From: Chryseolinea serpens
Lineage (GTDB): Bacteria; Bacteroidota; Bacteroidia; Cytophagales; Cyclobacteriaceae
Reading direction: 5' to 3'
Length of the DNA stretch: 64,000 nt
Assembly (NCBI RefSeq): GCF_900129725.1
Contig: NZ_FQWQ01000001.1
Location: 186,001 to 250,000 of the forward strand
A program made the position numbers and the translations under genes. The notes beneath the pieces are model-generated. The model was not told the DNA's origin and did no database searches. It saw nothing but the letters and a program-made list of their open reading frames with translations. Shown here in pieces: positions 43,723 to 52,116 of this stretch (its first letter is position 1; each line of letters begins with the position of its first letter).

Positions 43723-45270
43723 GTGCGCCATAAAATAGTTTACAGTGTACTAATGGCCGTCCTCTGCGCAGCCTGCTCTCCCAAGGAGCAGGCGCGCCAG
43801 GACACTTGGCCTGTTGTGAAGACGGAAGGTGGGTTGGTCTCGGGAACGCTGGTAGATAGCGTCCATATTTTCAAGGGCATTCCTTTTGCAGCACCTCCAG
43901 TGGATGAGCTCCGCTGGCGTGAACCACAGCCGGTGAAACCGTGGGCCGACACCTTGGCCTGCGTGGCGTTTGGTGCGAGCCCGATACAAAATGATCCAAA
44001 GCCTTTTATGATGTGGACGCAGGAGTTTATCACCCCTGCGAAACCTTTGAGCGAAGACTGTCTTTTCCTCAACATCTGGACGGCGGCCAAATCGCCGGAA
44101 GAGAAGCGACCGGTGCTGGTGTGGATCCATGGCGGCGCGTTCTTGTCGGGATCGGGAGCTTGCCCGGTGTATGACGGCGAGGCGTTGGCAAAGGCCGGCA
44201 TTGTGTATGTCTCCATCAATTACCGTCTGGGTGTATTTGGATTCATGGCCCATCCTGAACTAACCGCCGAATCGGAACACGAAAGCTCTGGCAACTATGG
44301 CTTGATGGACCAGGTGGCCGCCTTGCAATGGATACAGAACAACATCGCCGCCTTTGGTGGCGATCCATCCAAAGTTACCATTGCCGGCCAGTCGGCCGGT
44401 TCCATGGCCGTCCAGGCGCTGGTAGCCAGCCCGTTGACGAAGGGACTTTTCCGCGGAGCGATTGCTGAAAGTGGCGCCATGACCGGCAGACCATCGACGC
44501 CGTTGAGCGAGGCCGAGAAAACCGGAACGGCGCTGTCGAAAAAAATAAATTCAGAATCCATTGAAGCTTTGCGCCAATTATCTGCCGACAGCCTGTTGTC
44601 GTTGGCCAACACCTTGCCGTTTGGATCATTTTTTCCCATTGTCGATGGCTATGTATTGACCGGCGATGTACGGTCGACCTTTAAAAATAAACAACACAAC
44701 GATGTGGCCGTCGTGGCCGGGTGGGTGAGCGGTGATGCAGAATTGGTGTTAGGAAATATTCAGTCGCCAGCCCAATTCAAGGCATCGGCCCAGACCCGCT
44801 ATGGTAACCGGGCAGGAGAATTTCTGAAGCTCTTTCCGGCAGACGACGACGCCGGCAGCCAAGCTTCTCAGCGCAAGCTGGCGTTGCTTCAGTTTGCCGG
44901 GTATCCCGATCGCGAATGGGCATTATCCAATCAGCATAACACCTACGTGTATGAATTCACATACGTTCCCACCGACAAACCGGGCTTCCCGAACTATGGC
45001 GCGTTCCATACTTCAGAAGTTCCCTATGCTTTGCATACCTTGAAGCACTGGGACCGGCCCTGGGTGGAAGCGGATCGCCAGGTGGAAGCGTATATGTCGT
45101 CGTATTGGATCAATTTTGTGAAGACCGGCGATCCCAATGGAAAGGGCTTGCCGGAATGGAAAAAATACGAAGCCGCGGGTGGCAATATCCAGGATCTGGG
45201 GGTTGTCTCTGTGGCACAGCCGGGAAAATATGCGGCGGAATTTGAATTTTTGAAATCCGTAAATCCATAA
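43723..45270 (+). CDS. Type-B carboxylesterase lipoprotein
   Basis: A 515-residue alpha/beta-hydrolase of the carboxylesterase type B family. A GTG at 43723 gives MRHKIVYSVLMAVLCAACSP, a lipoprotein signal; an ATG at 43753 would cut it in half. The oxyanion region LVWIHGGAFLSGSG and nucleophile elbow GQSAGSMAV are clear, as is EDCLFLNIW. The His of the triad is likely in GAFHTSEVPYALHTL. It cleaves esters of unknown identity outside the cytoplasm. It has a promoter-like palindromic region upstream and is followed after 157 bases by the CitMHS transporter gene. Confidence 0.92.
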   Translation: MRHKIVYSVLMAVLCAACSPKEQARQDTWPVVKTEGGLVSGTLVDSVHIFKGIPFAAPPVDELRWREPQPVKPWADTLACVAFGASPIQNDPKPFMMWTQEFITPAKPLSEDCLFLNIWTAAKSPEEKRPVLVWIHGGAFLSGSGACPVYDGEALAKAGIVYVSINYRLGVFGFMAHPELTAESEHESSGNYGLMDQVAALQWIQNNIAAFGGDPSKVTIAGQSAGSMAVQALVASPLTKGLFRGAIAESGAMTGRPSTPLSEAEKTGTALSKKINSESIEALRQLSADSLLSLANTLPFGSFFPIVDGYVLTGDVRSTFKNKQHNDVAVVAGWVSGDAELVLGNIQSPAQFKASAQTRYGNRAGEFLKLFPADDDAGSQASQRKLALLQFAGYPDREWALSNQHNTYVYEFTYVPTDKPGFPNYGAFHTSEVPYALHTLKHWDRPWVEADRQVEAYMSSYWINFVKTGDPNGKGLPEWKKYEAAGGNIQDLGVVSVAQPGKYAAEFEFLKSVNP

Positions 45271-45427
45271 GAAATGTAAAGACTGGTAAAGGTCACGGCG
45301 AAGTAGATCCATTTCACCCGCCAATATGATCCTACACGATTTCCAGCTGGCTCCCCGGAATGCGAAGGGAAATGGAATACGTCGCCGACTTTATCATCTT
45401 GCGTTCTCCCACTAAAAAATAAATTCC

Positions 45428-46723
45428 ATGCTTGCTTTCTTTGGGTTTGCCACCATTGCCCTTTTCCTTGTAACGATCATCACGAAACGCATGTCGGTCA
45501 TCACGGCGCTGGTGCTTGTGCCGATCATCTTCGCGGTGATCGCGGGTGTTCCGATGAAGGACCTGGCCGAGATGATGCTGGGAGGGATCAAGCAAGTGGC
45601 ACCGACCGGGATACTGCTGGTGTTTGCCGTGCTCTACTTTGCCATCATGCTCGACGCGGGATTGTTTGACCCGGTGATTGTATTCATCATACGCCAGGTG
45701 AAAGGCGATCCGTTGCTCGTGGTGATCGGCACCGCTTTGCTCACCATGATCGTCCACCTCGATGGCGACGGCACCGCCACCTTCATGATTGTGATCTCCG
45801 CTTTCCTTCCCATCTACAAAGAACTGAAGATGGACCGTCTGGTGTTGGCCGGCATTGTCGCCTTGGCCGTGGGCCCGATGCACCTTGTGCCCTGGTCGGG
45901 CACTTCGGCGCGCGCTATGGCGACACTGAATTCAAATGCGACGGAACTATTCAACCCCAACATTCCGGCCATGATCGGTGGGGCGCTTTGGGTGATTGCC
46001 GTGGCCTATATCCTGGGTCGCAGAGAACGAAAGCGATTGGGAGTAGTCCACCTGGACTATGATCATCATACATCCCTCACCGACGAACAACGATCGCTCC
46101 GCCGCCCGAAGCTTATCCTGGTCAATGCTGTAGTGACGGTTTCGCTTATCGTTATTTTGATGAAAGGGTGGGTGCCCACACCCGTGTTGTTTATCATCGC
46201 CAGTTGCATGGCGCTGCTCATCAACTATCCAAAACTAAAAGATCAACAGAAGGTGATGAAAAGTCACGGTTCAAATATTTTCATGGTGTCGAGTATGATC
46301 TTCGCGGCGGGAATTTTCTCGGGCATTCTTACCGGCTCCAAGATGATCGACGCCATGGCCTCGGCGCTGGTGTCGCTGATTCCCGAACAACATGCCTCGT
46401 TGCTCCCAGTGTTGACAGCCATCACGAGTATGCCTTCGAGCTTGCTTTTTACACCGGATGCCTACTATTTCGGTGTCGTGCCGGTGTTGAGCGAGGCGGC
46501 ACAACACTACCAGGTCAATCCCCTGGAGATCGGCCGCGCGGCATTGTTGGGACAAATGACGGTAGGCTTTCCGTTGAGTCCGTTAACGGCGTCAACGTTT
46601 TTGCTGGTGGGCCTCTGCGAAGTGGACCTGGGGGATCACCAGAAATTTGTTTTCAAATGGGCCATGGGCACCACGCTGGTGATGACCCTGGTGGCGTTGT
46701 TAACCGGATCGATACATCTATGA
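45428..46723 (+). CDS. CitMHS-family citrate/organic acid transporter
   Basis: A 431-residue membrane protein with about eleven to twelve helices, matching the citrate-Mg2+:H+/Na+ symporter family CitMHS (Bacillus CitM): MLAFFGFATIALFLVTIITKRMSVITALVLVPIIF, LDGDGTATFMIVISAFLPIY, PLTASTFLLVGL. It takes up a di- or tricarboxylate, probably complexed with a divalent metal. Its stop overlaps the start of the AtuA-like gene (ATGA at 46720-46723), so three genes form one operon: transporter, DUF1446 and ferredoxin-fold partner. The substrate may therefore be a branched or hydroxylated acid rather than citrate. Confidence 0.88.
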   Translation: MLAFFGFATIALFLVTIITKRMSVITALVLVPIIFAVIAGVPMKDLAEMMLGGIKQVAPTGILLVFAVLYFAIMLDAGLFDPVIVFIIRQVKGDPLLVVIGTALLTMIVHLDGDGTATFMIVISAFLPIYKELKMDRLVLAGIVALAVGPMHLVPWSGTSARAMATLNSNATELFNPNIPAMIGGALWVIAVAYILGRRERKRLGVVHLDYDHHTSLTDEQRSLRRPKLILVNAVVTVSLIVILMKGWVPTPVLFIIASCMALLINYPKLKDQQKVMKSHGSNIFMVSSMIFAAGIFSGILTGSKMIDAMASALVSLIPEQHASLLPVLTAITSMPSSLLFTPDAYYFGVVPVLSEAAQHYQVNPLEIGRAALLGQMTVGFPLSPLTASTFLLVGLCEVDLGDHQKFVFKWAMGTTLVMTLVALLTGSIHL

Positions 46724-48042
46724 AGGAAAAGATCAGGATCGGATGTGGCGCAGGATTCTCCGGCGACCGGCTCGACCCCTCGCTGGTTTTGGTTGAGCGC
46801 GGCGGGTTGGACTACCTGGTGTTGGAATGCCTGGCCGAACGCACCATTGCACTGGCGCAAAAAAGAAAACGGCAGGATCCGTCGTTGGGCTATGACCCGT
46901 TGCTGGAAAGAAGGATCGAGTCGCTGCTCGTTCCCCTGCTTCAAAACAAAGTGAGGCTCATCACCAACATGGGCGCGGCCAACCCACTGGCTGCTGCACA
47001 GAAGATCATAGAGATCGCCCGTCGCAAAAACGTAAAGGTAAAAGTAGCGGCCGTTACCGGCGATGACGTACTGGATAAAATTGATCCGCAAGATCAAGCC
47101 ATGGAAACTGGACGACCCCTGTCGGCTTCTGGCCCGCTGCTGTCGGCCAATGCATACCTCGGCGCCCCGGGCATCATCGAGGCGCTTCAACAAGAGGCAG
47201 ACCTGATCATCACTGGCCGCGTGGCCGATCCATCGCTGTTCATTGCGCCGATGATCGTGGCGTTCGGGTGGTCATTGGATGACTTCGAACGGTTGGGCAA
47301 AGGCACCGTGTTGGGTCATCTCATGGAATGCGCGGGGCAGATCACCGGCGGCTATTTTGCGGACCCCGGAAAGAAAGACGTTCCCGGCATGGCCAAGCTC
47401 GGCCACCCGTTCGTGGACGTATGGCCGGAAGGACGGGGCATTATCGGCAAAGTCGACAACACCGGTGGCATCATCAATTTGCAAACGGCCAAGGAACAAT
47501 TGTTATACGAGGTGGTGAACCCGTATGAATATTTTACACCCGATGTCATCGCCGATTTTTCTTCCGTGCAATTGACAGACCTGGGAGGCAACCGCGTGCA
47601 GGTGGCCGGTGGCAAGGGAAAACAGAAACCCGATACCTACAAAGTGAGTGTGGGCTACCAGGCCTTCCACCTGGGCGAGGGAGAGATCACCTATGCAGGA
47701 TCAAACGCTGTTGCGCGGGCAACGCTGGCCGGAGAAATTGTGCGGGAGCGATTGAAGGATGCGTTCCCGGAATTGCGGATCGATCTCATCGGCCAAAATT
47801 CTGTGCACGACGACCGTCTTCACCAGGCCAACATTCCCTATGAAGTACGCCTTCGCGTTGCCGGCAAAGCGCCCTCGTTTCAGCAGGCGTCGCGCATTGG
47901 CGAGGAAGTGGAAGCCCTGTACACCAATGGACCGGGTGGTGGTGGCGGTGTGAGAAAATATGTGCAGGATGTGGTGGGCATCGTCTCCACCTTGATCCCG
48001 CGAAGCAAAGTGACCCATCACGTAACCTTGTTCACCGCATGA
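46720..48042 (+). CDS. AtuA-like DUF1446 protein
   Basis: A 440-residue cytosolic protein of the DUF1446/AtuA family, named after acyclic terpene utilisation in Pseudomonas. The start at 46720 gives MKEKIRIGCGAGFSGDRLDP; the frame runs far upstream but only antiparallel to, or inside, the transporter. Conserved parts: LVERGGLDYLVLECLAERTIALAQ, GAANPLAAAQKIIEIAR, ITGRVADPSLFIAPM, FVDVWPEGRGIIGKVDNTGG. It overlaps the transporter stop by four bases and the next gene by four. The C-terminal ferredoxin-like part of many AtuA proteins is encoded separately in the next gene. The biochemical reaction is unknown. Confidence 0.9.
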   Translation: MKEKIRIGCGAGFSGDRLDPSLVLVERGGLDYLVLECLAERTIALAQKRKRQDPSLGYDPLLERRIESLLVPLLQNKVRLITNMGAANPLAAAQKIIEIARRKNVKVKVAAVTGDDVLDKIDPQDQAMETGRPLSASGPLLSANAYLGAPGIIEALQQEADLIITGRVADPSLFIAPMIVAFGWSLDDFERLGKGTVLGHLMECAGQITGGYFADPGKKDVPGMAKLGHPFVDVWPEGRGIIGKVDNTGGIINLQTAKEQLLYEVVNPYEYFTPDVIADFSSVQLTDLGGNRVQVAGGKGKQKPDTYKVSVGYQAFHLGEGEITYAGSNAVARATLAGEIVRERLKDAFPELRIDLIGQNSVHDDRLHQANIPYEVRLRVAGKAPSFQQASRIGEEVEALYTNGPGGGGGVRKYVQDVVGIVSTLIPRSKVTHHVTLFTA

Positions 48043-48338
48043 AACTCTACGACATCGCCCACAGCAGGGCAGGGGACAAGGGCAACACGCTCACCCTGTC
48101 GCTCATCGCCTACCACGAAAAAGATTACCCCTTGCTCTGCGAAAAGGTGACCGCCGAAAAGGTCAAAGAACATTTGAAGGAGATCGCAAAGGGCGACATC
48201 ATCCGCTATGAGCTTCCCAACATAGCGTCGTTGCTCTTTGTCTGTTACGATGCCCTCGGCGGCGGTGTCACCACCTCGTTACGCATGGATGCACACGGCA
48301 AGACGTTAAGCTATGCCTTGCTGGAGATGAAGATATAA
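48039..48338 (+). CDS. AtuA-associated ferredoxin-fold protein
   Basis: A 99-residue protein beginning MKLYDIAHSRAGDKGNTLTLSLIAY, the hallmark IAHxRxGDKGN motif of the C-terminal domain found in AtuA-type proteins. Here it is a separate gene, overlapping DUF1446 by four bases (ATGA). It probably forms a complex with the DUF1446 protein. A small conserved Cys region (FVCYDALGGGV) is visible. It ends the transporter-AtuA operon; the following 228 bases hold a copy of the GAAGCTT repeat and then the next promoter. Confidence 0.85.
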   Translation: MKLYDIAHSRAGDKGNTLTLSLIAYHEKDYPLLCEKVTAEKVKEHLKEIAKGDIIRYELPNIASLLFVCYDALGGGVTTSLRMDAHGKTLSYALLEMKI

Positions 48339-48423
48339 GACGGCGTAAGGACGACCCTGGCGTATTTTGCCCGATACCTTTCGTTTACTTTTTAAAACTT
48401 GAGTTAGCTTTCGCGATTCCGAG

Positions 48424-48457
48424 CTTGCCCGGCGAAGCTTCAGCGATGGGAGGGCGG
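48424..48457. repeat. Copy of the GAAGCTTTAGCG repeat
   Basis: CTTGCCCGGCGAAGCTTCAG followed by CGATGGGAGGGC closely matches 8085-8115, with substitutions only at a few positions. It is intergenic between the AtuA-like operon and the ThuA/PQQ gene. Confidence 0.65.
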
Positions 48458-48530
48458 TGAAAAGAAATCCGCAAATCCCACATTCACCGCTCACCCAAAT
48501 CCGCGTTGCAATTTCCTGAATTAACTATAT

Positions 48531-48551
48531 ATTGTGTCAAAGTTACACAAT
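48531..48551. promoter_or_regulatory. TTGTGT-N7-ACACAA dyad before the ThuA/PQQ gene
   Basis: ATTGTGT (48531-48537) and ACACAAT (48545-48551) pair around a 7-base spacer, 15 bases before the ATG at 48567. On the minus strand its 19-base core matches the site at 43662-43682 at 17 of 19 positions. It is a candidate operator shared by both genes. Confidence 0.5.
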
Positions 48552-48566
48552 AGTCTTTCCTACACT

Positions 48567-51500
48567 ATGACCCGAAAAAACGCAAGCTTAGTTACCATCC
48601 TCCTGATGTTTCTGGCGCTGTCGTGCAGCAAACCCAAACACGAGGTCCGCATCCTGGTCTTTACCAAGACTGCGGGATTCCGCCACGAGTCCATCGGCGC
48701 GGGAATTGAGGCCATAAAGGCGATGGCCCAAAAACACAACATTGCCGTAGACACCACTGAAAATGCGGCGAACTTCAATGAAGACAACCTGAAGCATTAC
48801 GACGCCGTGCTCTTCCTGAGCACCACCGGCGATGTGCTCAACCAGGAACAACAAAACGATTTTGAACGCTTCATCCAGGCGGGTGGTGGATACCTGGGCA
48901 TACATGCCGCCACCGATACGGAATACGATTGGCCGTGGTATGGCAAACTGGTTGGCGCCTATTTCACCAGCCACCCCAACAACCCGAACGTGCGAACCGC
49001 CGATTTCCTGACGGTCGACCACAAACATCCGGCGTCCGATTCGCTTCCCGACAAATGGCAGCGCACGGATGAGTTCTACAATTTCAAGAACATCAATCCG
49101 GAGATCCATGTGTTGGTGAAGATCGACGAAAAGTCATACGAAGGCGGCACCAACAATGGCGACCACCCCATGGCCTGGTATCATGAATTTGACGGCGGCC
49201 GTGCATTCTACACCGCCATGGGCCACACCGACGAAAGCTTTAAAGATCCGCTGGTGCTGCGACACATCTGGGGCGGTCTGCAATATGTGCTGGGCGGCGA
49301 CAAGCCCGTTGAGCTCGACTACAAACTCGTGAAGACGAAACGCGTGCCCGAAGAAAACCGGTTCACCAAGATTGTGCTGGACGAAAAACTGGAGGAGCCT
49401 GTAGAGCTCGCCGTACTTCCCAACAGCCAGGTGCTTTTTGTGGAAAGAAGAGGCAACGTGAAACTCTATGATCCCACGGAAAACAAGACCAAGCTCATTA
49501 CGAAGATCGACGTCAGCACAAAATATAAATTTAAGGATGGCGGACAGTCCGAAGCGGAAGACGGTTTGCTGGGGTTGGCCATCGATCCGAAGTATAGCGA
49601 GAACCATTGGATCTATCTCTACTATTCCCCGGCCGGCGACGAAGCGAAAAACACTTTGACGCGCTACGAATTCAAAGACGGCAAGCTCAACGAAGCGTCG
49701 AAAAAAGTGGTGTTGGAAGTGAAGACACAACGCGAGCAATGCTGCCACACTGGTGGCTCGATCGCCTTCGATGCCCACGGAAACCTTTTCCTTTCCACCG
49801 GCGACAACACGAGTCCACGCAACACGGCGTATGCACCCATCGACGAACGTCCGGGAAGAAGCCCGTGGGATGCCCAGAAGGGTTCGGCCAACACCAACGA
49901 CCTCCGCGGTAAAGTGATCCGCATCCATCCGGAAGCAGACGGATCTTATACCATCCCTGAAGGAAACCTCTTTACAAAAGGCACGGAGAAAACGCGTCCC
50001 GAGATCTATATGATGGGAGGAAGAAATCCTTATCGGATCTCCGTCGACAAACATACGGGCTTCCTGTATTGGGGCGATGTGGGACCGGACGCAGGGCAAG
50101 ACTCTGTCGGTCGCGGAACAAGAGCTTATGACGAAATCAACCAGGCCCGCAAGCCAGGATTTTTTGGATGGCCCTATTTTGTGGGCGACAACCAGGCCTA
50201 CTACGAGCGCGATTTTGCTACAAAGAAAGTGGGTGAGAAATTCAATCCCGAAAAACCCATCAACAACTCTCCAAACAACACCGGCCTAACGGAGCTGCCA
50301 CCCGCACAAAAAGCGTTTATCTGGTATCCTTACGACGAGTCGAAAGAATTCCCGTTGGTCGGTAAGGGCGGACGGACCGCGATGGCAGGGCCTGTATTTT
50401 ATTCTTCCGATTTCAAGGGAGCCAAAAGAGCCTTCCCCGACTATTATGAAGGTAAACTCTTTATCTACGAATGGATGCGGGGATGGGTGATCGCCGTGAC
50501 CATGGACACCGAAGGCAACTACGTTTCCATGGAGCGCTTCATGCCCAGTCATCGCTTTAGCAATCCCATGGATATGGAATTCGGCCCCGAAGGCGATCTC
50601 TACATGCTGGAATATGGCACTGCCTGGTTCCAGGGCAACGACGATGCCCGCCTGGTGAAGATCGAATACAACGGAGGCAACCGCGCGCCGATGGTGCAGA
50701 TGGCGGTAGACAAACCACAAGGTGCTGTGCCCATGACGGTGAAGCTGACCTCGACCGGAACAAAAGATTATGATCACGACGCGTTGAAATACACCTGGAA
50801 GATCAGCGACAGCGCCGGCAAAGAATTGGTTACCAAGAACGAGGCCGACATGGACTTCACGTTCGATAAACCCGGCGCCTACAAAGCCTCACTTGAAGTG
50901 GACGATGGAAACGGAGAGAAGACCAGCCGCGAACTGGAAATTCAAGCCGGCAACGAACCCCCGGAAGTTACTTTTAACATCACGCGGGGCAACCAGACTT
51001 TCTTCTTCCCCAACCAATCGTTTGACTACGAAGTGAAGGTGAGCGACAAAGAAGACGGCACGCTGGACAACGGCATCGCTGCCGGCGAGGTCTCGGTCAA
51101 CATCGACTACCTGGCGGAAGGGTTTGATAAAACCCAGATCGTACAAGGGCACATGAACGCCGACGACAACGCGCAATTCATCAAGGGCAAAGCATTGATG
51201 GAGAAAAGCGATTGCAAGTCGTGTCACTTGATCGACAAAAAATCGATCGGCCCCATGTACATGGATGTGGCCAAGAAATACAAAGACGATCTGAAGGCTG
51301 CCGACAGGCTGGCCAAGAAAGTGATCGCCGGCGGTGGCGGTGTTTGGGGCGAAGTGAACATGGCAGCCCACCCACAGATCTCGCTCGCGGACGCTACAGA
51401 GATGGTGAACTATGTGTTGAGCCTGGGATCACCTGTTGTCAAAACCTCCTTGCCGTCGAAGGGCACCTACACCACCAAACTTGAAAAAGGCCAGGCGGGT

Positions 51501-52037
51501 GGAACGTACCTGATCCGTGCATCGTATTCCGACAAGGGCGCCAACGGTTTGCCGCCTGCACGCGCCGAAAAAACGCTGATGCTCCGGAGCGCCACCATCG
51601 ATGCCGGCAGCGCCGACACCAACGATGGTATTCAAAAGTTCAAACTTCCCGGCGTGCCCTTCACAATGATGATCGGTCAGAAGAACAATGCCTACATCGG
51701 ATTCAAACATTTCGACCTGTCGGGCGTAGACATGGCTACGTTTGTTACATCGGCCGCCAAGCAATACGGCATGGTCGGTGGCACGATTGAAATACGGATC
51801 GACAGTCCCACGGGTGAGGTGATCGGCGAATCGTCGGCCATTGTTCCCGCCGCGAACGCTGGTCCTGGTCCCGCCGCACCGACTATCGCCATGGCGAAAC
51901 TGAAACCTGTCTCCGGTTTTCACGATGTATATTTTCTATACAAGAATGAAAAAGCAGCCGGTGGCCAGATGCTATATGTGTTGATGCAAATAAATTTCAG
52001 CTACAATCCGAAGAGTCCGGTGGTGGCGATGAAATAA
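48567..52037 (+). CDS. ThuA / PQQ-sugar dehydrogenase / PKD / cytochrome c multidomain lipoprotein
   Basis: A 1156-residue lipoprotein (MTRKNASLVTILLMFLALSCSKP; ATG 48567 preferred over GTG 48534). Domains in order: ThuA-like glutamine-amidotransferase fold (about 25-240, YLGIHAATDTEYDWPWYGKLVG); soluble quinoprotein aldose dehydrogenase beta-propeller (about 255-710, EDGLLGLAIDPKY, CCHTGGSIAFDAHGNLFLSTGDN, DEINQARKPGFFGWPYFVGD); PKD-like (about 720-805, KDYDHDALKYTWKI); cytochrome c with heme motif CKSCH (883-887) and NMAAHPQISLADATEMVNYVLSLG; and a C-terminal CBM6-like carbohydrate-binding region. It could oxidise sugars using PQQ and pass electrons to the attached heme. Such combined proteins occur in Bacteroidota carbohydrate loci. 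Confidence 0.93.
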   Translation: MTRKNASLVTILLMFLALSCSKPKHEVRILVFTKTAGFRHESIGAGIEAIKAMAQKHNIAVDTTENAANFNEDNLKHYDAVLFLSTTGDVLNQEQQNDFERFIQAGGGYLGIHAATDTEYDWPWYGKLVGAYFTSHPNNPNVRTADFLTVDHKHPASDSLPDKWQRTDEFYNFKNINPEIHVLVKIDEKSYEGGTNNGDHPMAWYHEFDGGRAFYTAMGHTDESFKDPLVLRHIWGGLQYVLGGDKPVELDYKLVKTKRVPEENRFTKIVLDEKLEEPVELAVLPNSQVLFVERRGNVKLYDPTENKTKLITKIDVSTKYKFKDGGQSEAEDGLLGLAIDPKYSENHWIYLYYSPAGDEAKNTLTRYEFKDGKLNEASKKVVLEVKTQREQCCHTGGSIAFDAHGNLFLSTGDNTSPRNTAYAPIDERPGRSPWDAQKGSANTNDLRGKVIRIHPEADGSYTIPEGNLFTKGTEKTRPEIYMMGGRNPYRISVDKHTGFLYWGDVGPDAGQDSVGRGTRAYDEINQARKPGFFGWPYFVGDNQAYYERDFATKKVGEKFNPEKPINNSPNNTGLTELPPAQKAFIWYPYDESKEFPLVGKGGRTAMAGPVFYSSDFKGAKRAFPDYYEGKLFIYEWMRGWVIAVTMDTEGNYVSMERFMPSHRFSNPMDMEFGPEGDLYMLEYGTAWFQGNDDARLVKIEYNGGNRAPMVQMAVDKPQGAVPMTVKLTSTGTKDYDHDALKYTWKISDSAGKELVTKNEADMDFTFDKPGAYKASLEVDDGNGEKTSRELEIQAGNEPPEVTFNITRGNQTFFFPNQSFDYEVKVSDKEDGTLDNGIAAGEVSVNIDYLAEGFDKTQIVQGHMNADDNAQFIKGKALMEKSDCKSCHLIDKKSIGPMYMDVAKKYKDDLKAADRLAKKVIAGGGGVWGEVNMAAHPQISLADATEMVNYVLSLGSPVVKTSLPSKGTYTTKLEKGQAGGTYLIRASYSDKGANGLPPARAEKTLMLRSATIDAGSADTNDGIQKFKLPGVPFTMMIGQKNNAYIGFKHFDLSGVDMATFVTSAAKQYGMVGGTIEIRIDSPTGEVIGESSAIVPAANAGPGPAAPTIAMAKLKPVSGFHDVYFLYKNEKAAGGQMLYVLMQINFSYNPKSPVVAMK

Positions 52038-52047
52038 GATCTCAAAG

Positions 52048-52098
52048 AAACTTGTTGGTGTTGTGCCCGGGCAACGTGGCACGACATCAACGGGGTTT
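52048..52098. terminator. Long imperfect hairpin between convergent genes
   Basis: About 20 imperfect pairs (AAACTTGTTGGTGTTGTGCC with the mirrored segment ending GGGGTTT) enclose a 10-base loop. It lies 10 bases after the ThuA/PQQ stop and 18 bases before the end of the opposing gene. It shares the CTTGTTGGTG motif of the hairpins at 32478/32707. Confidence 0.5.
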
Positions 52099-52116
52099 CT
52101 GAGGGGACGCTGTGAG

